Positions 19,931-27,693 of a stretch of 35,822 nucleotides of DNA are shown piece after piece (the first letter of the stretch is position 1; every line of letters starts with the position of its first letter). A model generated the notes under the pieces. That model made no database searches, was not told the origin of the DNA, and saw nothing but the letters and a program-made list of their open reading frames with translations. The DNA comes from Desulfobacca sp. (lineage in GTDB: Bacteria > Desulfobacterota > Desulfobaccia > Desulfobaccales > Desulfobaccaceae). A program made the position numbers and the translations under genes. The stretch spans positions 1-35,822 of the forward strand of contig JAQVHY010000017.1 of the NCBI GenBank assembly GCA_028695935.1, given 5' to 3'.

Positions 19931-22900
19931 TCAATCTCCTTTCGGTCCGGGCTGCGGTGGGCCAGGGATTATAGTTTTGGGAACCTCGTCTTCATCCTGT
20001 TTCTTCCCATAGCCCGGCTGCTGGGCCGGGGGTTGGGTCTGGGTGATTCCCCAGGATTTGAAATGGTCTGAGGGGAGTTTCGGTTTGGACATATCAATCT
20101 CCTCTGTTTGGGCTAGTTCTGAGAAGTCGGACTCCGCCGCGGTGCGGCTGGTGGTTTTGGGTTGTTTGGGTTTAGGTGGTTTGGGAGGCGCTGCCTCATT
20201 ATATATCGGATTCCGGCTCGGATCCACTTTAATTTTGGTCGGCTCCGGTTGAGTAGCCCCTGCCATCTGGGAAGCTTCTCCTTCCCGACCCTGAACTTGT
20301 TCCGGCCCTGGGGTAGTCCCCTTGATCTGGGTAGTGGGTTCCGGTTGGGTGGCCCCTGATACCTGGCCTTGAGTTGGTCCCTGTCCCCCGGCCCCCGCCA
20401 TCGGCGGCCCCTCAGCAGCATGGGCCTGACTTGGCCCGATTAAAGACCAGGCAACATCTCCCCAGGATTTTTCCGAAGGCGGCGCGGCCTGACTGTTGGG
20501 TGCTAATGGATTGCTGGCCATGGCTACCTGATCTACCTGACCATGGTCCTTACCCTGGGCCTGGGCCTGCGGTGAGGGCGCGGGTTGTGTCTGGGGCTGG
20601 GCCTGGGCTGCCCCAGACCACACGGGGTCTGACAGGGGTCCGCGCCCCTGGCTGGCCTGGCCAGATGGCGAGGTCTGGGCCTGGGCCTGGGGAACCTCGG
20701 CATAAACCTGCTCCTGGGTCTGGGCCTGGCGAAATTGATGCGCGTGGGCCAGTGCCTGGGGAATAAACTCGCGAGTTTCCCGAAACGCGTGTGCCCGGGT
20801 CTGCTCGAACGGTACTGCAGGATTCCGGTTTACGTTGTCCGGCCCGGCGTTGTAGCTGCCCAAAGCTTTTTTGACGTCCCCGTCGTAGTCAGATAGCAGT
20901 TTTTTGAGGTATTTCGTGCCCCCCATGATATTCTGCTCCGGATTCCAGGGGTCGGTAACGCCCACTTGGGCGGCGGTGGCGTCGGTTAGTTGCATCAGCC
21001 CCTTTGCCCGCCCCGATTTTGTGACCGGCCCCAGGGCGCGGGGATTGAAGCTGCTCTCCTTCTGGATGACCCCCCGGATTAGCCACTCGGGGACCCCGTG
21101 ATCCCGGGACGCCCGAGTAATAGCCGGAATGTATTTCTCCGAATTTTCCTGGACCTGCTGGTTAGTTAGGGGGCGGTATTTCGGGATCCTATTGAGGACC
21201 GCCGGGTCGGGGGGCCCATAATTTCGTAGATCAAATTTCCCCTCGTCAATCCCCGCCCCCCGGGGTAACCGCTCGGGTGCGCTCAACTGCCGCTGGCGTA
21301 GCTGCTGGGCCTGCTCCAAATTCTTAACAGTCTGGTCGTGGCCGGCAACCGCCCCGATCTCCTGGGTAAAACCAATCTGACCGGCGCGGCTAGCACGATC
21401 AACCTCTTCCCGGGCCAACTGCTCGGGGTTGCTGGCCCCGTGCTCCCGGTGGTAGGCAGTGCGGGCCTCCAACGCCTGCTGTCCGATTTCCCGGGCCTCG
21501 GCCTCGGTGCCGCCGGGACCGCGGACTAGGGAGCCGGTGAGGTATCCAGACTCCTCGAGGCGCTGCCGGGTGGTCTCGGTTGCTCCGGCCGCGAAAACCT
21601 GGGCCAGAGGTTCGGGCAGGCCGCGCTCTATAGCCTGCTGGTAATACCCCTGGTAGATTTCGCCCGCGTATTTACCCCAGACCGTGGCTCCGCGGGGCCC
21701 GCCTACGTACGATTTATCCTCGCCGACGGCCCTGAGCATCTCCCCGAGGGCCGCACGGTCGGATTTTTGAGTTAGTGGGCCTAACCGACTCGGCCTCTCA
21801 CCGTCCGGGTCGAATTGCCCGGCTACGCCGCGTATCATCTGGAGGGTAGCGGTCTGTTTAAGGGGCGCTATATCCCCCAATTTCGTCCCGGCCAATTTTC
21901 CGTTATAGTCAGAGTATAGTTGGTCGCGCGCCTGCCCCCCGGTCCAGTCCAGGATACCCGCGGCCTTCCCCCGGTGGTCCGCAACCACCTGGCCGCGGTT
22001 GAACGGTAGCCGCTGTAGATCGCCGCGATCACGGGTTAGTCGGGAGTGGATAGCACCCTCGTCCGGGGCCTGGATACTGCGGCCACGGGCCTCGGCCTCG
22101 TCGCCCGCGGCAACTACCTGCCCGCGGTCCACCAGGGCGCGGTGCGCGGCGGGGGAATCGGATAGCCCCGGGGCGAATTGGGTGCCGAAGGGGATCTGGT
22201 GCAGTTTCAGCAACTGCTCTCCAGCCTCAATATTACCTTTACTTTGAAGCTCCTTAAGCCGGTCGCCCAGGGCTATCCAGCCGGCTTCGTTTTTCGGAAT
22301 CGTGTCCTGAGACCTGACCCGTATCTGATCACGCAGCGCGTATACGCGGCCTCCTACGTTGAGATCAGGGACGCGATTTTGGAGGTCGTGTAGGGCGCGC
22401 GCGGAGTCTCCCTGTTCGGCGGCCAATATTCTGGCCCACTGGAGTTTTGGCATGGACCGCTGCTCGCCGATCTGGGCGGAAAATTGCTGGGCCTCGGAGT
22501 GGTCTTCACGCGCCTGCACGACGCGGCTGGCGGCGTCCTGGACCCGCCGGGCCGCGTCTTCCCCGTAGGCTTCCCGAAATTCCCGGCTAACCCCCTGCTG
22601 CACCTGATAGGCCAGTTGGGTGCGGAGGGCCGCGGATAGGTTAGACTGACCGGTGCTGTTTTTGGCTGTGTTTAGCGCCTCGTTGATTTTCTGGGCCTGT
22701 CGTTCGGTGATTTTGCCTGACAGGGTATCGGTGCGGCTGCGACCAATGTTGCCGCCGAGAGATAGTCCGGCTCCGACCACTGGCATATCTGGAGACTGTT
22801 TCCCTTCGGTTTGGGAAGCGCCGGGTAACTGTTTACCCCCGCCGCCTATTTTCCCGGTATCTAAGCCCAAACGCCCCCCTATGTGCCCCTCAACCATCCC

Positions 22901-24652
22901 TTTGTGTGCAATCTGATGCGCTGCCGTTAGCACGCCCTCATTACTGAGCCCAAATTGCGACTGATTCTGGCGCAGCCAGGCCTCGGCGCTAGCGTAGGTG
23001 CTGTCCAGTCCCGAGGTCACGCCGTCGCTGGTCGTCACCCCGCCGGTCCCGCCGTATCCTCCATGGTGCGCCTGACTGACGCCGGAAAGGAGGGTGTTAG
23101 TATATTGTTGGGCGGAGGAAACCATTTCCGCCCGGGTGCTGCTCTCCTGCGTCGTAGAAGTCTGGGCATAATTGTAACTGCCGAGGTATTGCGGCAGGCC
23201 GGTGAGGTGCCGGCCCTGCATTGGGTCGTGCTGAAATGAGGGCGCTACCATCTGCGCCGGCGCGTTGGACAGGATATCCGGCCTAAATGACCGCTCGGCC
23301 ACGTGGTCGGCAGTCTGCAACCGGCTGGCCAGGTGGGTCATGGTAATCGCCCCGCCAAACAGCACGGCCAGGGAGATGGCCGGCGTGGAGGCGATCAAAA
23401 GGCCGACCGTGCCAAGCCAATCCTGTAGTTGGCTGGCCGCCATTATGTGGCCCTGGATCGAGGTTACCGCTGATCCGGTGGCCTGGAGGCAGGTCAGTTT
23501 GTTTTGGGCCGCGATCAGCGCGTACTGGTTGAGGATCGCCAGGATCGGCAACCAGATCTGGACCCACAAAAACATGGCCAAGTATTTGAAAATAAGGCGA
23601 AAACCGGCTGGCACAAATGCAACTAACAGGGCATAAAAAGGCGTTATCGCAAACAGAAACCCCTCAAAAAACGCCATCATTGGCCTGGAAAGGTTATAAA
23701 AAAGCGGTCCCTCTGCGGAAATTTGGAGGTTGCGCTGCTCCCGCGCCTGGCCCACCAGTATGGCTAATTCCGGTTTTCCGAAAAAACTACTGGCCTTGAT
23801 CTGGCCGCCCTCAAACGCTTTTAGCACCACGCTGGCCAACATATAGTTACGTCCGTCCAGTGCCGCCTGAGTAAGGCTATCTAGTGCTGATTGGACTAAC
23901 CCCGACGGGTTACAGTTGGGGTGCCCGGGCGGGCAGAGCACCGCCCGCAGGTGCTCATCCCAATCCGTCCATAATTGCCCGCGGAGGTAATTATCTATCT
24001 GGCCCCAGGCCTCGGTGCAGGATATCTCGCGCCCGCCGGAGGGGTCGGTGGGGAGATAGGTTTTGGTAGTATAGATATCGCTGTCCCATCTCATAGCCGC
24101 CCAGGGGTCGGGATTGACCTTAATGGCGTGCTCGTCCAGTGCCCCCAGGCTCAGTCCGGTAGCGGTGCACTCGGCGCAATAATTTTCCAAGGTTTTCGCT
24201 ACTCTACCCCCATGCAGCCCCGCCAGGTCCAGGCCGCGGGCGGAAACGAGTAATTTTGCCGGAGCCGCGAATCCGCCCTCGTCCATCCGAGGCATGGAAA
24301 AAGCCTGGCTAACCGACTCCGTAATCTCATGCGCCATTTTGGAGCATACGCTTCCCGTAAAGGCCACGCCCCAGGGCACGTTATCGACCTGGCGGGATTG
24401 GAGGGTGTAATAGTCATGCACCCAAACCGTCGTAACCTGTCCGAATAACAGGTAAAATAGACCGTAACCAACTATGAATTGACCCCATGGCACTCCGCCG
24501 GTGCGATACATGGCACTGACAGCCGCGGCCAGGACCGCCAAGAGAAGACCTAGCCGCACTAGATCGGTAAATAGTCCGGACTGGCCCAGCATGGCCAGGC
24601 CGTTGAGCACGGTAACTAAATAATTAATATCGCCGATACACCAGATATCCAC
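19931..24652 (-). CDS. traG: TraG-like mating protein with lytic transglycosylase domain, 1573 aa
   Basis: The N-terminal 460 residues match the TraG membrane domain, with hydrophobic segments near 28-48, 55-75, 325-345, 350-375 and 410-440. A long polar helical region follows (about 460-1170). Residues about 1183-1290 are a soluble lytic transglycosylase domain: catalytic E1199 in QKESSF, then GLMQLT and SYNAG. The last 280 residues are low-complexity, rich in Gln, Pro and Ala. F TraG is about 940 aa and uses a separate transglycosylase (orf169), so this is a natural fusion. It should stabilise mating pairs and open the wall. The GTG start follows the traH stop directly, with GGGGG ahead. 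Confidence 0.88.
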   Translation of the reverse strand: MDIWCIGDINYLVTVLNGLAMLGQSGLFTDLVRLGLLLAVLAAAVSAMYRTGGVPWGQFIVGYGLFYLLFGQVTTVWVHDYYTLQSRQVDNVPWGVAFTGSVCSKMAHEITESVSQAFSMPRMDEGGFAAPAKLLVSARGLDLAGLHGGRVAKTLENYCAECTATGLSLGALDEHAIKVNPDPWAAMRWDSDIYTTKTYLPTDPSGGREISCTEAWGQIDNYLRGQLWTDWDEHLRAVLCPPGHPNCNPSGLVQSALDSLTQAALDGRNYMLASVVLKAFEGGQIKASSFFGKPELAILVGQAREQRNLQISAEGPLFYNLSRPMMAFFEGFLFAITPFYALLVAFVPAGFRLIFKYLAMFLWVQIWLPILAILNQYALIAAQNKLTCLQATGSAVTSIQGHIMAASQLQDWLGTVGLLIASTPAISLAVLFGGAITMTHLASRLQTADHVAERSFRPDILSNAPAQMVAPSFQHDPMQGRHLTGLPQYLGSYNYAQTSTTQESSTRAEMVSSAQQYTNTLLSGVSQAHHGGYGGTGGVTTSDGVTSGLDSTYASAEAWLRQNQSQFGLSNEGVLTAAHQIAHKGMVEGHIGGRLGLDTGKIGGGGKQLPGASQTEGKQSPDMPVVGAGLSLGGNIGRSRTDTLSGKITERQAQKINEALNTAKNSTGQSNLSAALRTQLAYQVQQGVSREFREAYGEDAARRVQDAASRVVQAREDHSEAQQFSAQIGEQRSMPKLQWARILAAEQGDSARALHDLQNRVPDLNVGGRVYALRDQIRVRSQDTIPKNEAGWIALGDRLKELQSKGNIEAGEQLLKLHQIPFGTQFAPGLSDSPAAHRALVDRGQVVAAGDEAEARGRSIQAPDEGAIHSRLTRDRGDLQRLPFNRGQVVADHRGKAAGILDWTGGQARDQLYSDYNGKLAGTKLGDIAPLKQTATLQMIRGVAGQFDPDGERPSRLGPLTQKSDRAALGEMLRAVGEDKSYVGGPRGATVWGKYAGEIYQGYYQQAIERGLPEPLAQVFAAGATETTRQRLEESGYLTGSLVRGPGGTEAEAREIGQQALEARTAYHREHGASNPEQLAREEVDRASRAGQIGFTQEIGAVAGHDQTVKNLEQAQQLRQRQLSAPERLPRGAGIDEGKFDLRNYGPPDPAVLNRIPKYRPLTNQQVQENSEKYIPAITRASRDHGVPEWLIRGVIQKESSFNPRALGPVTKSGRAKGLMQLTDATAAQVGVTDPWNPEQNIMGGTKYLKKLLSDYDGDVKKALGSYNAGPDNVNRNPAVPFEQTRAHAFRETREFIPQALAHAHQFRQAQTQEQVYAEVPQAQAQTSPSGQASQGRGPLSDPVWSGAAQAQPQTQPAPSPQAQAQGKDHGQVDQVAMASNPLAPNSQAAPPSEKSWGDVAWSLIGPSQAHAAEGPPMAGAGGQGPTQGQVSGATQPEPTTQIKGTTPGPEQVQGREGEASQMAGATQPEPTKIKVDPSRNPIYNEAAPPKPPKPKQPKTTSRTAAESDFSELAQTEEIDMSKPKLPSDHFKSWGITQTQPPAQQPGYGKKQDEDEVPKTIIPGPPQPGPKGD

Positions 24653-26101
24653 TTATTTTTCCCCCTGCTGCTGATCTCCGATCAGCACCGGCCTGAGTTG
24701 GCAATTGGATATCGCGCTGCCGTAGATCTCCTCTAGATCGGTCGTCAGGTTGGCGGCTAGCTGCCGGTGCTCCGCGGCTAAATCCCGCTGCGCCTCGCGT
24801 AATTTTTCCTGGTACGCCGGGGCCAGTGCGTCGGCCACGTTGTGGCCGTCAATACTCCGCCCCGTCCCCTGGGACGCCTGGTTAATCGACGCCAGAGCGT
24901 CCCGGACAAATCGGCCCACGATGTCGAGGGCTACCAATCTAGAGGATTTTTTAGCGTAGGTCTCCAGACTGCCTATCCCGGCCTCTCCCTTACACACCGC
25001 AACATTGCGGAGCCGGGTCATGTGATAGGGCGCCACCCTGATTAACCGCTTTTCGGTCTCAGTCAACTGCCCGATATTGTTGGCAATTTTAAAAATAAAC
25101 GAATCTGGCCCGACCTCTTGGCTGTCTCCCAGCAGTGCATCCTGGACCAGTCTATCCAACCCCTTAAATTCGTAGTCCGCAGTCCGGACCTCGGTGCAGT
25201 CGGCGTTAAGGCACTGTATTTTTTTTGGTTTCGCCCCTGACGGACTGGCCCCGTAGATCAGGTCGGCGAGTGTTAACGTGGGCTGGTAGGTTTTGATTTC
25301 TGGCACGTCCCCATCTCCCTTCACCCCGATCACCGTGCCGGTAACGCTCATCAGGGCCTCGGCCAGTTCGTTGTCTCCGGAGAGAAAGGCTGAACTCACA
25401 AAACCATTATCCTGTAAAATTTTCCAGGCGATATTTCCCAGCAGGGCCTTAACCTGGTCGTCGGAGAGTCGCTGGTTTGGAGAGCCAGAATTTACACCGT
25501 CGAGAAAATTTGAAAACGCATCTGCCCCCTCCCCCACTGCGGTGGCTAAACTGGCGATGGGGCCATTTTTCATGGCCTCGCCTAGTTGCGAGGCCCCCAG
25601 CTTATCGGCCGCGGTATCAACCAGAAATTGCGCGGCCTTGCAGGAATCCCCCGCCAACGCGTTGGCTTTTTGCAGTGCTCTTTGTAACTTGCCAAGTTCT
25701 TGACTGCAAGTCGGACACATGGTTGAGAGCGCCAGTTGAAAGGCGTAACCCGCGGCATTGGCGGCAATGGCTTGCAGAAGATTGACGAAATGCTCGCCGT
25801 CGATAAAACTGAACGACCCCAAAAACATATCAATCCCGCCGCACCCGGCGTCAATGCTGGGCGGCACGAAATTGATCAGGTCCGTCCTGACCTGGTTGTT
25901 GCGCATGACAACCGACGGCCCGGCAACCACGCCGCGACCCATGGCCCGGTGATAGCCGCCGTCGGTCACGTTTGTCATGGTATCGAACATGCTCTGCATT
26001 TCGTTTTGCAGGGATGCTTGGGCCGCAATGGGGGTGAAGAAAATAACCAGGGCTAGCAGGCTGACGGCCAGCTTGCGGCCTGGGAAAATTATTAGTCTCA
26101 C
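24653..26101 (-). CDS. traH: TraH, conjugative pilus assembly protein
   Basis: A signal peptide (RLIIFPGRKLAVSLLALVIF to AAQA) is followed by family landmarks GCGGIDMFLGSFSFI, FVNLLQAIAANA and TMCPTC. TraH acts in the periplasm or at the outer membrane in pilus extension and retraction in F-type systems. I take the GTG at 26101 because GGAGGG lies seven bases upstream and this gives a clean signal sequence; a longer frame to 26146 would overlap the previous gene. Length is normal. The traG GTG follows the stop with no gap. Confidence 0.88.
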   Translation of the reverse strand: MRLIIFPGRKLAVSLLALVIFFTPIAAQASLQNEMQSMFDTMTNVTDGGYHRAMGRGVVAGPSVVMRNNQVRTDLINFVPPSIDAGCGGIDMFLGSFSFIDGEHFVNLLQAIAANAAGYAFQLALSTMCPTCSQELGKLQRALQKANALAGDSCKAAQFLVDTAADKLGASQLGEAMKNGPIASLATAVGEGADAFSNFLDGVNSGSPNQRLSDDQVKALLGNIAWKILQDNGFVSSAFLSGDNELAEALMSVTGTVIGVKGDGDVPEIKTYQPTLTLADLIYGASPSGAKPKKIQCLNADCTEVRTADYEFKGLDRLVQDALLGDSQEVGPDSFIFKIANNIGQLTETEKRLIRVAPYHMTRLRNVAVCKGEAGIGSLETYAKKSSRLVALDIVGRFVRDALASINQASQGTGRSIDGHNVADALAPAYQEKLREAQRDLAAEHRQLAANLTTDLEEIYGSAISNCQLRPVLIGDQQQGEK

Positions 26102-26135
26102 GATTACGCCCTCCCTCCTGTTTAAAATTATTTTA

Positions 26136-26621
26136 TTAGTCCGCATAAACCGGACATCTTGACATCAGATCAGAGCGCGGGTCGTAAAGATACGTTCCAC
26201 CGCAAATCTTACAACGCTTTGGGGTCAGCACGCCTCCCCGCAAATCCCGAGCAATATACCAGGCGGTGGTACCGTCGATACCACCGGGAGCAAAAGCCTT
26301 ATATTCTCGATATGCCTCCATGACCAAGTTGTGGTCTAAGGTCCGAAAAATGCTGTCGCCCCCAAAGCCATAATAGGTTCCGTAAAACGCAATTCCTTCC
26401 AGTATCTGATTCCTGGTTTGCAGCCGCCGGTAGGCGTACTCTGAAACCCTCCCCTGGGGCGCTGACCTGCCGTGTAACTGGCGATATAGGTCTCGGAGGC
26501 GATTACGGCACAATCCAGTGGCCGCATGGACGATGGGCGGCGTCAAGCCCTCCCGCATCATGTTAAGAGCCGTAGTCCAGGCGGTTAGCTCGCGGGTGAT
26601 TGTATCGGTAGCTATTTCCAC
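26136..26621 (-). CDS. FlhC-family transcriptional regulator in the transfer operon
   Basis: The helical N-terminal part (TGLCRNRLRDLYRQLHGRSAPQG) and the C-terminal CKICGGTYLYDPR...SRCPVY segment match the FlhC family, which activates transcription with FlhD. In FlhC the C-terminal region binds zinc through four cysteines. Here only three are visible, since the last CxxC reads CPVY. Relatives AcaC and SetC switch on conjugation in IncA/C plasmids and SXT elements. No FlhD/AcaD partner is in the window. The gene sits inside the tra operon between traU and traH, so it could feed back on transfer. The GTG start has no clear ribosome-binding site. Confidence 0.78.
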   Translation of the reverse strand: MEIATDTITRELTAWTTALNMMREGLTPPIVHAATGLCRNRLRDLYRQLHGRSAPQGRVSEYAYRRLQTRNQILEGIAFYGTYYGFGGDSIFRTLDHNLVMEAYREYKAFAPGGIDGTTAWYIARDLRGGVLTPKRCKICGGTYLYDPRSDLMSRCPVYAD

Positions 26622-26672
26622 CGAATTCGCGGCGCGGGTGCCCCCGGCTTTAGCCGTGGGGTGGTTGACTGA

Positions 26673-27686
26673 TTACCTCAGGCAGCAGTCGTTCCACCGC
26701 CAGATCAAATAGATATAATCTTCATACCCCGGAATGTTCCGCCACTCCCCCCAGCGGAACGGCGTCTCGCCGATTACATGGTTGTCCTGGGTCTCCGCAA
26801 CCGGGAAAAACATCGACATGCGATACTGCTCCTTGGGTATGGTGGGATAGATATACCCGCCACACAGGGCATCATCCCCCATAGTCTTCCAGGCCAGGCC
26901 CCGGCGGTGCAGGGCGGCAATGGCCTTGGTTGCGGCCAGGCTGGTAACCAGGGGCCGGGAAGAGTTTTGCAGGATGTGGCCCGAAAACGGATACAGCCCG
27001 CCCCAATTGCCGGCGCACCAAAACATCGAGTTAATGGTTTTCCCCGCCAGGCCCGCGGCCGCATCCGCCATGCACGACATCTGCGCCAGGGGATTGGCGA
27101 ATAACACGACCTCGGGATTGGTGTAAAGGGCCAACTCATCATCATTCCACGTAGGGTCAAGCTCACTTATATACATCAGGTCGAAATCTACCAGGCCGTC
27201 GGGGTTGCATTGCCTGTCCAAAAAAAGCTCCATCATAATCAGCAGCGGAAACGCAAAGTAGTGATAGTTATAAAATGTCGAGTCGGTCGAATCCCCGTCC
27301 CCGGTGTTCCCGCCGCCCAGCAGCCGGGCCCGCCCGGGCTGCAAGTTAATCCCCCCCAGCAGCGGGGAGCAATAGGGCACCCGGGTCAACTCAATCAACC
27401 GTGCTGGCTCCCAGAAGCCGATAGGCGCCCCGATACTGGGTCCTAGTTCGCCTTCGCAAAGACACATAAACGGTATAGCCGGGTGTGCCCGGCCACTGGG
27501 GGCGTCGCTGGTGCTGCCGCCCAGAGGGATGCCGCCGATGATGATCGGGAAGATGCAGTCCCAGCAGATGTCGCTCATCAGCCGCTCTGAAAATAATCTG
27601 GCGTCCGGACAGACGTTGCCGGCCTGGACGGGGACCTGGGTTAAGGCCAGGAAAAAAACTAGTAATAAGGATAATTTTGTACGCAC
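26673..27686 (-). CDS. traU: TraU, conjugative transfer protein
   Basis: A signal peptide (KLSLLLVFFLALTQVPVQAG) is followed by CWDCIFPI, CLCEG and a C-terminal part containing FWCAGNWGG and a terminal CC. These are the conserved Cys clusters of the TraU family, periplasmic proteins needed for DNA transfer in F-type systems. GTG start; traI ends 7 bp upstream. Length (337 aa) is close to F TraU (330). Confidence 0.88.
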   Translation of the reverse strand: MRTKLSLLLVFFLALTQVPVQAGNVCPDARLFSERLMSDICWDCIFPIIIGGIPLGGSTSDAPSGRAHPAIPFMCLCEGELGPSIGAPIGFWEPARLIELTRVPYCSPLLGGINLQPGRARLLGGGNTGDGDSTDSTFYNYHYFAFPLLIMMELFLDRQCNPDGLVDFDLMYISELDPTWNDDELALYTNPEVVLFANPLAQMSCMADAAAGLAGKTINSMFWCAGNWGGLYPFSGHILQNSSRPLVTSLAATKAIAALHRRGLAWKTMGDDALCGGYIYPTIPKEQYRMSMFFPVAETQDNHVIGETPFRWGEWRNIPGYEDYIYLIWRWNDCCLR

Positions 27687-27693
27687 CTTCCAG

